Source of the DNA: an uncultured Planktomarina sp. | GTDB taxonomy: Bacteria; Pseudomonadota; Alphaproteobacteria; Rhodobacterales; Rhodobacteraceae | Reading direction: 5' to 3' | Assembly (NCBI GenBank): GCA_905182425.1 | Contig: CAJJBP010000012.1 | Location: forward strand, 26,009-90,008 | DNA: 64,000 nucleotides | Shown here: one piece after another, positions 26,631-35,731 of the stretch | Numbering within the stretch: the first letter of the stretch is position 1 | Layout: the number at the start of each line of letters is the position of its first letter | The notes under the pieces: model-generated | Told to the model about the DNA's origin: nothing | What the model saw: only the letters and a program-made list of their open reading frames with translations | Database searches by the model: none | Translations under genes and position numbers: made by a program

Positions 26631-27635
26631 ATGACAAAAGACGCAACACCGATAGCAATAACAATGGGTGATCCCTCCGGGATAGGGCCAGAAATTGCGA
26701 TCATAGCCCTCACCGAAAATAGTGTTGCAAATAGAAGTGTCGTGTTCGGTTGCCCAAACGTGATGGAACGCGCAGCACATATGGTGGGATCCCAAAAGAA
26801 AATTCGTGCACTAAAAAGCATTAGTGATGCTCGCTTTGCTGATGGCACGATTGAGGTGCTCCGTACCAGTGACTTAGATACTCTGCCACCTATTGGAGAA
26901 GTAAATGCCGACAGCGGACAGGCCGCTTTTGATGCCATCAAGAAAAGTATTGAATGCGCTTTGGCTGGAAAAGTTCTAGCCATTGTAACCGCACCCATAC
27001 ATAAGGAAGCTCTCTCAGTTGCGGGTATAAACTATTCTGGCCACACGGAAATGCTTGCGGACTTTAGTGGCGCAGAAAAAGTTGCCATGCTTCTCGGCAA
27101 TGATGAAATCCGAACTGTCCTTGTGACGATCCACTGCTCGCTTAGAGATGCAATTAAGGGTGCTGACTATGAAGCTCAAATGGACGCTATTCGACTAGCG
27201 CACCAAGGAGCTATCGCACTTGGGTTTGAGTCCCCTCGCGTCGCTGTAGCGGGTCTTAACCCTCATGCTGGCGAAGGCGGCTTGTTTGGTCAGGAAGAAA
27301 TTGAAATTATCGCACCAGCGATAAAGGCCGCACAGGCTGAAGGCATCAAAGCGTCAGGTCCATGGCCAGGTGATACAGTTTTCATGCAGGCTCGCAAAGG
27401 TCACTTCGATATTGTCGTCGCACAATACCATGATCAGGGTTTGATCCCTGTGAAATTCATGGGACTTGAAAAAGGGGTTAACATTACCTTGGGGTTACCT
27501 TTTGTGCGAACCAGCCCAGACCATGGAACCGCTTTTAATATCGCTGGGACAGGGAAAGCTGATGCCTCCAGCCTAGTTACTGCCATAAAATATGCTGACC
27601 GTTTGGTGGCAGCAAAACAAAAAGGGAAATATTGA
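26631..27635 (+). CDS. PdxA-family 4-phospho-hydroxyacid dehydrogenase (PdxA2-like)
   Basis: This 334-residue protein shows the PdxA family signatures MGDPSGIGPEI, GHTEMLADF, NPHAGEGGLFGQEE and the metal-site YHDQGLIPVKF. PdxA makes the PLP precursor from 4-hydroxythreonine-phosphate, while PdxA2 paralogues oxidise 4-phospho-threonate or erythronate in sugar-acid catabolism. It is coupled to an unusual TIM-barrel/cupin gene rather than to ksgA or other pdx genes, favouring a catabolic paralogue. The NAD-dependent oxidative decarboxylation mechanism is known for the family. Confidence 0.88.
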   Translation: MTKDATPIAITMGDPSGIGPEIAIIALTENSVANRSVVFGCPNVMERAAHMVGSQKKIRALKSISDARFADGTIEVLRTSDLDTLPPIGEVNADSGQAAFDAIKKSIECALAGKVLAIVTAPIHKEALSVAGINYSGHTEMLADFSGAEKVAMLLGNDEIRTVLVTIHCSLRDAIKGADYEAQMDAIRLAHQGAIALGFESPRVAVAGLNPHAGEGGLFGQEEIEIIAPAIKAAQAEGIKASGPWPGDTVFMQARKGHFDIVVAQYHDQGLIPVKFMGLEKGVNITLGLPFVRTSPDHGTAFNIAGTGKADASSLVTAIKYADRLVAAKQKGKY

Positions 27636-28690
27636 TGGGACTTCGTTTCATTTTTATGCTCACCCGCAATGACAAAACCGTCAAAGATGCTGAGCAGCAC
27701 TTAGTTACGGCTCTTGCTGCAGGTGTGCATCACATTGGATTTAAGGATGTGGGCCTACCATTTGAGCAACTTAATGACCTCAACGCAGCGATTAAAGCTG
27801 GCGGAGCAACAAGCTACCTTGAGGTTGTTTCACTTGATAAGGAAAGTGAGGTTGCTTCAGCAAAAGCAGCCGTGGATATCGGTGTAGATATCCTCTTGGG
27901 CGGTACTAACGTCGACGAAGTTCTACCAATTCTTATGGGCACAAGCATTCAATACTACCCGTTTCCGGGTCGTATAGAAGGGCATCCCAGTACGCTGTTC
28001 GGTTCAATTGATGAAATTGTAGAGATAGCTCAGGCACTTTCAGCCCGCGAAGGTGTTCACGGGCTCGATTTGCTGGCATATCGTTCAAATGAAAACGTAA
28101 CAGGTCTCATGGCAGCAGTTTGTGCGGCGGTGGACAAACCTGTAATCATGGCAGGCTCAATTGGCAGCCGGGAACGTATCGAGATTGTTCACCGCTCTGG
28201 TGCCGCAGGCTTTACCATCGGTACGGCGGCGCTGGATGGAGACTACCCTGCAGACAGCCCAGAACTTGAAACCCAACTACGTTCAATTCAGCGCGACGTT
28301 GCAGACGTAAACAAGCATCTCTCATCGCACAGACCCAAAAACTTAAATGCATCTTTCTCCAAATTCACGGAAACCTGGAGCCCTAAAATTGCTGGTCAGG
28401 TCAACAACATGATAATCAAATTAGCAAAGTTTGAAGGTGAGTTTATCTGGTACCATCACGAAATGGAGGATGAGTTTTTTATGGTACACAAGGGCAAGTT
28501 GATGATGAAGTTTCGCGACCGTGACGAGATCATCCACGAAGGCGAATTCATTATCGTTCCGCATGGTGTAGAGCACTGTCCAGTTGCTCTCAATGGTACT
28601 TGCGAAGTGCTGCTGATGCAGCCAGCTAAGAAAGAGGGCAAAGGTGGTGCCGAAGTTCGCCACACGGTCGCCAACCTTGCGCAAGCGTAA
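27635..28690 (+). CDS. TIM-barrel/cupin fusion protein of unknown function
   Basis: This 351-residue protein overlaps the pdxA-like stop as TGATG. Residues 1-220 look like a beta/alpha barrel with a phosphate-binding end: LEVVSLDKESEVASAK, then PVIMAGSIGSRERIEIV and GAAGFTIGTAALDG. Residues about 230-345 form a complete cupin, with the metal motif WYHHEMEDEFFMVHKGKL and later VPHGVEHCP. The cupin half resembles stand-alone cupins of about 115 residues. The barrel resembles phosphosugar-binding barrels, but I cannot assign the reaction. Coupling to PdxA suggests it acts on a phosphorylated hydroxyacid or its product. Confidence 0.75.
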   Translation: MGLRFIFMLTRNDKTVKDAEQHLVTALAAGVHHIGFKDVGLPFEQLNDLNAAIKAGGATSYLEVVSLDKESEVASAKAAVDIGVDILLGGTNVDEVLPILMGTSIQYYPFPGRIEGHPSTLFGSIDEIVEIAQALSAREGVHGLDLLAYRSNENVTGLMAAVCAAVDKPVIMAGSIGSRERIEIVHRSGAAGFTIGTAALDGDYPADSPELETQLRSIQRDVADVNKHLSSHRPKNLNASFSKFTETWSPKIAGQVNNMIIKLAKFEGEFIWYHHEMEDEFFMVHKGKLMMKFRDRDEIIHEGEFIIVPHGVEHCPVALNGTCEVLLMQPAKKEGKGGAEVRHTVANLAQA

Positions 28691-28987
28691 ATCGAGGGGG
28701 TCGCTCATGTGTGATACTCGTATAATCAATTGTATAAAAGCAGCAAACCTATCGAGCTCTAAGCCTAAGCCTACGCAACCATGGCATTTTGATTCACTTG
28801 GTATATGAGCTATGCCCAGTATAAGGGAAAAGACTTTACAATATATATTACATTAGTAGAGCATGCCTTAAAACAGCAGTTCGTGAGATAAATACACTTT
28901 AAAAGTCATTACCCCACGCATCGCTGTATCTGTCAGCAAACGCGCCCAGACTACTTAGGCCAATCCACAGACCTTGAAGGAAGTTTC
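28691..28987. other. Intergenic gap, nothing recognised
   Basis: This AT-rich stretch lies between two plus-strand genes. Apart from a GAAGGAAG ribosome site just before the next ATG, no structure or ORF was seen. Confidence 0.4.
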
Positions 28988-29947
28988 ATGGAAAGAATTT
29001 CAAAGGCTGCTTTTCAACTAACGCTCAGCGATTTTAAAAAATCTGCCAGTCGAATCTCAAGTGACATTATTAAAACTCCATTATTGCCGTTTCAGTATTC
29101 TGACCGAACATTAATGCTCAAGGCAGAGTGCTTACAAGAACTTGGTTCTTTTAAGATAAGGGCTGGTGCAAATGCGATTGCATCAGCTAATAGAAGCGAT
29201 CTGCGGAACGGTGTTGTAACCGCCAGTGCTGGGAACTTTGGCCAAGGGGTCGCTAAAGCTGCCCAGAACAGAGGTTTACCTGTTCATGTTATAGTCCCAG
29301 ATACTGCCGCCAAAGTGAAAGTTGAAGCGCTTTTAGATCTTGGAGCGCAAGTCACCACAGTTCCATTTTCGGACTGGTGGAGCGTGATGACCACAAGATC
29401 AACGGGTTTAGATGGTTTTTTTATTCATCCAGTTGCTGAACTGGAAGTAATAAGTGGTAATGGTGGAATTGGGCTCGAAATTTTCTCTCAATGGCCAGAA
29501 GTGGATGTTATTGTTGTACCGTTTGGTGGTGGTGGCATGATTTCTGGAATAGCTTTAGCAATGAAAGCACTTGGGAAAAACCCACAAATAATTGCATGTG
29601 AAATAGAAAGTTCAACTCCATTAAAATCTGCCAAAAGTAGTGGAAAGCCGGTACAGGTTGCACGAGGGGAAAGCTGGATCGATGGCATTGGCTCAACTAG
29701 TGTTTTACCTGAGATGTGGCCACTACTTGATGAGTTGGTTGATGACGTTATAGTAGTATCTCATTTGGAAGCAGAGGAGGCACTCAGGTTGTTGTCCTCA
29801 AAAGCCCACTTGGTTTCTGAGGGTGCTGGAGCTGTAGCTTTAGCTGCTGCTATGAAGCCGCAGTTTTCTGGCAAGAATATTGTAGCCGTGATTTCGGGCG
29901 GAAACATTGATCCTAAGACCTACGGTGAAATCTTAAGTAGGTGCTAG
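28988..29947 (+). CDS. PLP-dependent threonine dehydratase/serine racemase-like enzyme
   Basis: This 319-residue fold-type II PLP enzyme carries the lysine-bearing SFKIRAGANAI motif (Lys about residue 54), the pyridine-ring region TASAGNFGQGVAKAA and the phosphate cradle PFGGGGMISG. It lacks a C-terminal ACT domain, so it resembles catabolic threonine/serine dehydratases or racemases and should not be allosterically controlled by isoleucine. The substrate is uncertain: threonine, serine or a hydroxy-aspartate. Confidence 0.85.
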   Translation: MERISKAAFQLTLSDFKKSASRISSDIIKTPLLPFQYSDRTLMLKAECLQELGSFKIRAGANAIASANRSDLRNGVVTASAGNFGQGVAKAAQNRGLPVHVIVPDTAAKVKVEALLDLGAQVTTVPFSDWWSVMTTRSTGLDGFFIHPVAELEVISGNGGIGLEIFSQWPEVDVIVVPFGGGGMISGIALAMKALGKNPQIIACEIESSTPLKSAKSSGKPVQVARGESWIDGIGSTSVLPEMWPLLDELVDDVIVVSHLEAEEALRLLSSKAHLVSEGAGAVALAAAMKPQFSGKNIVAVISGGNIDPKTYGEILSRC

Positions 29948-29949
29948 TC

Positions 29950-30132
29950 TTAGTCCAATTTAGCGGCCAAAAGAAATGAACTATTAATGAATGAGCCAAA
30001 GAATACTTTAAAACAATTCGTCTTTTTATAATTCACTTGTTCAACAGCATCAGAGAGCGCCGCCACCAATGCACATGCGTCAGGCGTTAGCTCCAACACA
30101 CTAGGCTGGAGTTCAAAAATTTCAGCATCCAT
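29950..30132 (-). CDS. Possible small ORF after the FucD-like gene
   Basis: The 60-codon frame starts 26 bases after the FucD-like stop, behind AAGGGGA. Its first half (FELQPSVLELTPDACALVAALSDAVEQV) looks like a helical protein start. No family is recognised; it may be an N-terminal remnant of a deleted operon gene. It is convergent with the threonine-dehydratase-like gene. Confidence 0.3.
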   Translation of the reverse strand: MDAEIFELQPSVLELTPDACALVAALSDAVEQVNYKKTNCFKVFFGSFINSSFLLAAKLD

Positions 30133-30157
30133 TTGTTTAATAGTCCCCTTGGCAGGA

Positions 30158-31456
30158 CTAAGTCCAAACCCGACCGTCAGGAAACTGATGATCGTCCAAC
30201 GATTGTGGCTTCATCTCGATGCTATATCCTGGGGCTTGCGGCGGCATGTAACGACCGTTTTTCATGACGACGGGTTGTTGAAAATGCTCATGTAAGTGAT
30301 CAACGTATTCTACCACACGGTCCGTCATTGTTCCCGAGATGCAGATGTAATCGATCATGGCCAAATGCTGCACATATTCGCACAGACCTACACCACCCGC
30401 GTGGGGGCATACTTTGACATTGAACTTTGCGGCCATCAGCAACACCGCAAGCACATCTCCGACACCCGCCATACGGCAACTATCCACCTGACAAAACTCG
30501 ATTGCGTTGGCCTGCATGAACTGCTTGAACATCACCCTATTCTGACAGGCTTCGCCAGTCGCAACACCAATCGGTGCCACGGCACGCGCAATTTTGGCGT
30601 GCCCTAAAATGTCATCTGGATTTGTTGGCTCCTCAATCCACCACGGGTCGACTTCGGCCAATTTTGCCATATTGGTAATTGCTTCGTTTACGTCCCAAAC
30701 CTGATTTGCATCCAGCATCATTTTTAAATCTGGCCCAATTTCTTGGCGTATTAGACGACAACGACGCAGATCACCATCGGGATCACCACCGACTTTGACC
30801 TTCATATGGGTATAGCCTTGTGCCAAGGCTTCGCGACAAAGACGGCGAAGTTTATCATCATCATAGCCCATCCAACCCACAGAAGTTGTATAGGCTGGGT
30901 AACCTCGATCTTCTAACTTTGCGATCCTGTCGAATTTTGTAGCTTCAAGGTTTTTTAGAATTTCCAGGGCCTGGTCCGGCGTGATCGCGTCGGTTATGTG
31001 TTGAAAATTCACACAGCGTACCACTTCCATGGGGGTCATATCAGCGACAAGTTTCCAAAGCGGCTTATTTTCGACCTTGGCCCAAGCATCCCAAACGGCG
31101 TTGGTAACCGCACCGGCAGCCATATGAATTACCCCTTTTTCAGGACCCACCCATTGCAGCTGGCTATCCCCACCAATTTGCCGGGTAAACGCCCCCATGT
31201 TTTCGGTGATATCTTCCAGAGTCCTACCAATTATCAGGTGCCGCAAACATTTTATGCCTTCGACGCAAAGGTCATTTCCCCGTCCAAGTGTAAATGTAAG
31301 GCCGTGACCCTCTAGACCACTGGGATGATCGGTATGAAGAACCAGATAGGCCGCCGAATAATCTGGGTCAGGCGTTTTGGCATCCGAACCCGCATTGGTT
31401 CGTGATGTTGGGAAACGGATATCTCGGACTGTCATGTTCGTAATTGTAATTACCAT
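30158..31456 (-). CDS. L-fuconate dehydratase-type enolase superfamily enzyme
   Basis: About 432 residues of the mandelate-racemase subgroup. The N-terminal capping domain opens with VRDIRFPTSRTNAGSDA and DPDYSAAYLVL, close to known fuconate dehydratases. The barrel shows the KVKVGGD lysine motif, the metal ligands in MLDANQVWD, WIEEPTNPD and TGEACQNR, and the HAGGVGLCEYVQH region with a catalytic His. The reaction would be L-fuconate to 2-keto-3-deoxy-L-fuconate. ATG 31456 is used. It is the last large gene of a minus-strand run with FAH hydrolase and UxaA genes. Confidence 0.88.
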   Translation of the reverse strand: MVITITNMTVRDIRFPTSRTNAGSDAKTPDPDYSAAYLVLHTDHPSGLEGHGLTFTLGRGNDLCVEGIKCLRHLIIGRTLEDITENMGAFTRQIGGDSQLQWVGPEKGVIHMAAGAVTNAVWDAWAKVENKPLWKLVADMTPMEVVRCVNFQHITDAITPDQALEILKNLEATKFDRIAKLEDRGYPAYTTSVGWMGYDDDKLRRLCREALAQGYTHMKVKVGGDPDGDLRRCRLIRQEIGPDLKMMLDANQVWDVNEAITNMAKLAEVDPWWIEEPTNPDDILGHAKIARAVAPIGVATGEACQNRVMFKQFMQANAIEFCQVDSCRMAGVGDVLAVLLMAAKFNVKVCPHAGGVGLCEYVQHLAMIDYICISGTMTDRVVEYVDHLHEHFQQPVVMKNGRYMPPQAPGYSIEMKPQSLDDHQFPDGRVWT

Positions 31457-31530
31457 TTTCAAATCTCAGGTTGTTGTGAGGTTTTTAGATCGATATATGC
31501 TAGATGGATTAGTCCAGAAGTCGCTGGATT

Positions 31531-31758
31531 TTATCTATCCAAAAAGATGTTCTTTGCAGTATTGGCGCCGATCACGGCTAATTCGTCCTGCATCAGTTGC
31601 CCAAAAATTTCAGCCGTGACGCTCAGCCAATCGGGTAATCGTTGTGTTTGGGCAAGCGTGAAGGATCTGTTGGCCAACGGTGCAATGCCGTCGGTCCCGC
31701 TGTAGCCTGCAGCATCTGGGTATATAAGATGTTGATGTGTGTCGATCAAACGTGTCAT
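31531..31758 (-). pseudogene. Amidohydrolase gene with a large internal deletion
   Basis: Starting at ATG 31758 behind an AAAGGAAG site, the N-terminus MTRLIDTHQHLIYPDAAGYS is that of a fuconolactonase-type amidohydrolase with its HxH metal motif. After about 38 residues it jumps to a typical C-terminal helix (LMQDELAVIGANTAKNIFLDR). The 200 or more residues between are missing, including other metal ligands. The junction keeps frame, so a 75-residue scrap could still be made, but it cannot be an enzyme. It sits between the FAH gene and FucD. Confidence 0.75.
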
Positions 31759-31769
31759 CTTGCTTCCTT

Positions 31770-32618
31770 TCATTCAGGGTCAGCGATAACGTCTTGCCGC
31801 TGTTGCCCGAGGCCTGTGATTCCAAGCTCGACCACGTCACCTGGGCGTAGATATTGTTGGGGGTTTTTCCCCATGCCGACGCCGGGAGGCGTACCAGTGG
31901 AAATGACGTCACCAGGTTGTAAGCTCATAAATTGGCTCAAATAACTTACGATATGGGCTACACCGTAAACCATCGTTTTAGTCGATCCGTTTTGCATGGT
32001 CTTGCCGTTGACGGTCAGCCACATCGTCATGTTTTGTGGGTCTTTGATTTCATCACGGGTCACAAGCCACGGCCCGATTTGACCGTAATTGTCGCAACTT
32101 TTCCCTTTGGTCCATTGGCCAAGGCGTTCTAGCTGGAAAGCGCGTTCAGACACATCATTTGTCACGGCGTAGCCTGCAACATAATCCATTGCATCAGCTT
32201 CAGTTACATATTTCGCTCGCTTTCCAATAATGACCGCTAGCTCTACTTCCCAATCAGTTTTCTCTGATCCACGAGGGATGATAATGGGATCATTAGGGCC
32301 ACAAATTGCGCTTGTAGCTTTCATGAAAATCACAGGCTCTGTCGGGACATCCATTCCACTTTCGGCAGCGTGATCTGCGTAGTTCAAACCGATACAAATA
32401 AATTTACCGGTGCCCACCACGCATGGTCCAAGCCGCGTGTCAGCAGAGACAATTGGCAATGTTGTAATGTCAGCATCACGGATCGCCTGCATACCTTCAT
32501 CTGACAAAACTGCTCCTGAAATATCGGGGACAATTCCGCTCAGATCGCGAACCCTGCCGTCCGCGTCCACGATCCCCGGTTTCTCTTCACCGTTGAACCC
32601 AAATCGCAATAATTTCAT
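31770..32618 (-). CDS. Fumarylacetoacetate hydrolase family enzyme, likely 2,4-diketo-3-deoxy-fuconate hydrolase
   Basis: This 282-residue FAH-fold enzyme has the metal-binding GLNYADHAAESG opening, the FMKATSAICGPNDPI stretch, EVELAVIIGKRAK with acidic ligands, and DVISTGTPPGVGMG. In sugar-acid pathways such hydrolases split 2,4-diketo-3-deoxy acids into pyruvate and an acid (L-lactate from fucose). Its position next to FucD supports that reading. The sequence also resembles ureidoglycolate lyase annotations, a common mislabel. Confidence 0.85.
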   Translation of the reverse strand: MKLLRFGFNGEEKPGIVDADGRVRDLSGIVPDISGAVLSDEGMQAIRDADITTLPIVSADTRLGPCVVGTGKFICIGLNYADHAAESGMDVPTEPVIFMKATSAICGPNDPIIIPRGSEKTDWEVELAVIIGKRAKYVTEADAMDYVAGYAVTNDVSERAFQLERLGQWTKGKSCDNYGQIGPWLVTRDEIKDPQNMTMWLTVNGKTMQNGSTKTMVYGVAHIVSYLSQFMSLQPGDVISTGTPPGVGMGKNPQQYLRPGDVVELGITGLGQQRQDVIADPE

Positions 32619-32666
32619 ATTCGTGCTCCTTTAAGAGTTGGCCTAACCCCCATCGATATTCCTTCG

Positions 32667-33857
32667 TCAAACCGGTAAACAAGCCGGACCAATTGGTTCA
32701 AAGCTTTTGTAAGTCAGAATGAATTCACGGTGACCAAGATCTTCAGATTTCGTTTGTGTGCCACCAGCGACAGCAACAACCTGTTCGTATATCTCTGTTC
32801 CTATTTCGTCGAGCGTTGCAGTGCCTTCCATAATTCGGCCTGCGTTCACGTCCATATCTTCGTGTAATCGACCGTACATTTCAGGATTTGCCGCAATCTT
32901 GATCACTGGTGCCAATGCCGAACCCACGACAGAGCCGCGCCCAGTCACAAACAATGTCATATGCGCACCAGATGCCATCATCTCTACAATTTCGGCATTA
33001 TCTGAAATATTGGGAAAACCAAATCTTACCGGACCGTCCGGAACGACATCCATAAGATAAAGCCCCCCCGTCGGTGGGATATCCCCGGGCTTAATAAGCC
33101 CCAATATCGGCGAAGTCCCTGATTTTGCGTAGGCGCCCATCGATTTTTCCTCTATCGTAGACAGTCCGCCATCTGCGTTGCCAGCTGCAAAGCTTCCAAA
33201 CCCCAGTGTCGCATAATATTGTGCGGCTTTCTCAACTGATGCCCGCAGCTCCTCTGCCAGTTCTGGCGTCGCTGCACGCGCAGCCATAATATCTTCACAG
33301 CCAATAAGTTCGCCGGTTTCTTCAAAAATACACGCGGCCCCCTCTGATACCAATCGATCAAAGGCTCGACCCGCTGCAGGATTTCCCGAAATTCCACTTG
33401 TCCCGTCAGAACCGCCACAAACAGTACCGATGACAAGATCTGAGACCGCCATTGGAACGGTTTTTGCTTTGGACAGTGCCTCCACAGCACGTTCAACGAA
33501 AGCCTGCCCACGGGCAATCGCACTTCTTGTGCCGCCTGTCTTTTGGATCACCAGCGTTTCAACCTGACGGCCACTGTCACGAACAAATTGTTCCAATTGG
33601 AAGCGATTGAAACTTTCACAACCCAAGGACACTATCATCACCGCGCCAACGTTTGGATGAGTACAGAGCCGTTCCATCATTGACTGGGCGTATTCATTTG
33701 GGAAACACCCAGGAAAACCAATAACATGTGCATGTTCGCGCTGTGGAAGCGCTATTTCACGCGCTACATGATGGGCGCACTCCACGAGATATGCCACTGC
33801 CACAAGATTGCGGATGCCCTTTCGACCGTCCTGTCGAAGATACCCTTTCATCGTCAT
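32667..33857 (-). CDS. UxaA-family dehydratase, large (C-terminal) subunit
   Basis: This 396-residue protein corresponds to the catalytic body of altronate/galactarate dehydratases. It has an early GRKGIRNLVAVAYLVECAHHVA stretch, a Cys-containing GTVCGGSDGTSGISGNPAAG loop and a late MFVTGRGSVVGSALAPVIK-like region (here TLFVTGRGS). The small SAF-domain part is encoded separately just upstream, overlapping as ATGA. In Campylobacter jejuni a split UxaA pair is part of the fucose locus, and the context here is similar. Confidence 0.88.
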   Translation of the reverse strand: MTMKGYLRQDGRKGIRNLVAVAYLVECAHHVAREIALPQREHAHVIGFPGCFPNEYAQSMMERLCTHPNVGAVMIVSLGCESFNRFQLEQFVRDSGRQVETLVIQKTGGTRSAIARGQAFVERAVEALSKAKTVPMAVSDLVIGTVCGGSDGTSGISGNPAAGRAFDRLVSEGAACIFEETGELIGCEDIMAARAATPELAEELRASVEKAAQYYATLGFGSFAAGNADGGLSTIEEKSMGAYAKSGTSPILGLIKPGDIPPTGGLYLMDVVPDGPVRFGFPNISDNAEIVEMMASGAHMTLFVTGRGSVVGSALAPVIKIAANPEMYGRLHEDMDVNAGRIMEGTATLDEIGTEIYEQVVAVAGGTQTKSEDLGHREFILTYKSFEPIGPACLPV

Positions 33858-34162
33858 TTCTCAAACTCGGTTTGGGCACCCTCGAGCGCATACGTCGGCG
33901 TGTAGTCACTCTTCATATTGTGCAGGTGAACATGTTCGCCAACCAAAATATCAGACGTTGCAGAACCAATCGGTGCCCCGTATTTCAAGATAGCATCGCC
34001 CTTTCCAACCGATCTCAACGCCAATTTGTGCCCCATGCTTACAGCGACACCCAAAATGATTTCATCATCCCCAATGATCAATGTTTCGCCCTTGGAGATC
34101 CCACACCGCACGACAACAACACTGTCTTGGGGCGCGAGGATAATCAGTCGGTCGTCTGTCAT
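33854..34162 (-). CDS. UxaA-family dehydratase, small (SAF-domain) subunit
   Basis: This 102-residue protein covers the N-terminal SAF domain (LAPQDSVVVVRCGISKGETL, then ALRSVGKGDAILKYG and ATSDILVGEHVHLHNMKS). The frame extends to 34204, but ATG 34162 has a strong GGAGGTG site, so I chose it. It starts three bases after the stop of an enolase-like remnant, consistent with a former longer operon. It should form a complex with the large subunit. Confidence 0.85.
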   Translation of the reverse strand: MTDDRLIILAPQDSVVVVRCGISKGETLIIGDDEIILGVAVSMGHKLALRSVGKGDAILKYGAPIGSATSDILVGEHVHLHNMKSDYTPTYALEGAQTEFEK

Positions 34163-34164
34163 TT

Positions 34165-34270
34165 TTACACCTCCGCCATTGTACAATTTACAATAAGGTC
34201 CCAATCCAACTCCATCCCGAGCCCAGTTGTTTCAGGCATCCTAGCATAGCTATTTTCAATCGGTAACATG
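34165..34270 (-). pseudogene. C-terminal scrap of an enolase-superfamily dehydratase
   Basis: Minus-strand reading gives LPIENSYARMPETTGLGMEL, continuing DWDLIVNCTMAEV and a stop at 34165-34167. That is the usual end of mandelate-racemase-type sugar-acid dehydratases (compare GIARPSHSPDLGIKWDWD in the broken homologue at 34585). The rest of the gene is gone, replaced by an IS3 orfA fragment in the same frame. Confidence 0.7.
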
Positions 34271-34434
34271 CCCGATAAAGCAAAATCAAACTTCTTACGC
34301 CAAGAATAATAACTCTTGTGTGAAATCTAAGCTTTGCGACACGCACTTACAACATCCAAACCATCGTGCACGTGAAAATCAACCTCACACAATAACTTTA
34401 ATACTTGCTCATCAGAATATCGCTTCCGAGCCAT
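34271..34434 (-). mobile_element. IS3-family orfA fragment with in-frame stop
   Basis: From ATG 34434 the minus strand reads MARKRYSDEQVLKLLCEVD, later VVSACRKA, then TAG (34327-34329), then ISHKSYYSWRKKFD. That is the helix-turn-helix start of IS3-type orfA. The homology ends where the enolase scrap begins. No orfB or second end was seen, so this is a dead fragment marking a deletion junction. Confidence 0.7.
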
Positions 34435-34584
34435 CTATATGTCCTCCCATAACAATTATACAATGGCTCAAGTTTAGGGGGCTAAAACACTCTAGCGATC
34501 ATTACCGATCTTCTCAGTATGCTCGAAAGCAGTTAGGCTTTCACACTAGGGCTAGATACAAACGTTTTTTGTGGGATAATAAGA

Positions 34585-35722
34585 ATGGCAAGGATAACAC
34601 GCGTTGAAATTATGATGGTTAACCTGTCGCCTAAAGTAAAACGAGTGGATGCAATTCAGTCGTTTGATGCTCAGGAAACTCCAATAGTAAGAATTCATGA
34701 TAGTGATGGCGTAATTGGTACGGGCTACACTTATACTATTGGTACAGGCGGCCCATCGGTTATCGCATTGCTATAAAAGACGTTAGCCCATGCTCTGATA
34801 GGCAAAGAAGCAAATCGAATTGATGCGATCTGGAGGAAATTACTCTTTTTAACATATGCCACGTCTGTGGTTGCCATTACTTCTTTGGCTTTGGCTGCCG
34901 TTGATACAGCGCTTTGGGATCTAAAATGTTTAAAAGCAGGGCTACCACTTCATATAGCAACGGGCGGAACTCGCGATCAAATTCCACTTTACACGACCGA
35001 GGGTGGGTGGCTTCATCTAGAGCCCTCAGCACTGGTTTAAGACGCAATTTATGCTAAAGAAAAAGGGTTTCAACGAGCTATGCTGTCAATTGGTCGCCCC
35101 AGTTTATTTGAAGATAATAAAAGGTTGCGCGCGGTGCGAAGCGGTGGGCGAAGCGGTGGGCGAAGCGGTGGGCGATGACTTTGAAATTATGACTGATGGA
35201 AATCAAAGCTTTTCCATTTCGGAAGCAATTCGGCGGGCACGCATGTTGGAGGACTATGATATTGCATGGTCCGAAGAACCACTTCCCGCGGATGACGTGC
35301 TTCAGCATTTCCGGCTTGCCAATGGGACAAGTGTTCCGATCGCAATTGGAGAGAATATTTACAGTCTTATTCAGTTTAAGGATTATTTGGTCGCGGGTGC
35401 CTGCTCAATCATTCAAGTGGATGTTGTGCGTATTGGAGGTATTTCCCCATGGTTGAAAGTTGCCCATTTGGCCGGAGCATTCAATGTTACTGTTTGCCCC
35501 CACTTTTTGATGGAACTTCATCTGCCACTTGTTTGCACTATTGCCAATGCAAAATGGCTTGACTATATCCCACAGCTCAATCTGATTACAGAAGCAAGCA
35601 TCGATATAGAAAATGGTATCGCGCGACCGTCTCATTCGCCAGACTTAGGCATTAAATGGGATTGGGACGCTATTTCTTCTAACGTAGAAAACGGCAGCAG
35701 TTACAATATAACTGAGGCATAA
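34585..35722 (+). pseudogene. Enolase-superfamily sugar-acid enzyme, broken by two stops and a frameshift
   Basis: Read through, the product is a mandelate-racemase-family enzyme of about 375 residues: MARITRVEIMMVNLSPK at the start, ALAAVDTALWDLK, later DDFEIMTDGNQSFSISEAI, WSEEPLPADD, GENIYSLIQF and CPHFLMELHL. Lesions are TAA at 34774-34776, TAA at 35038-35040, and a frame change near 35135-35145. Beside the last, a 12-base unit encoding EAVG is repeated three times. The part from 35051 remains open but lacks the capping domain. The subfamily substrate (galactarolactone, galactonate or similar) is not certain. Confidence 0.85.
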
Positions 35723-35731
35723 AGGAGGTTT

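Noticed and set aside
26631..27635. Calling the gene the biosynthetic pdxA
   Set aside because: Typical pdxA neighbours are absent, and coupling to the barrel/cupin fusion points to a catabolic paralogue, although sequence alone cannot exclude the biosynthetic role.
31770..32618. Reading the FAH-family gene as ureidoglycolate lyase
   Set aside because: No purine-catabolism genes are nearby, while FucD and UxaA neighbours favour a sugar-acid hydrolase.
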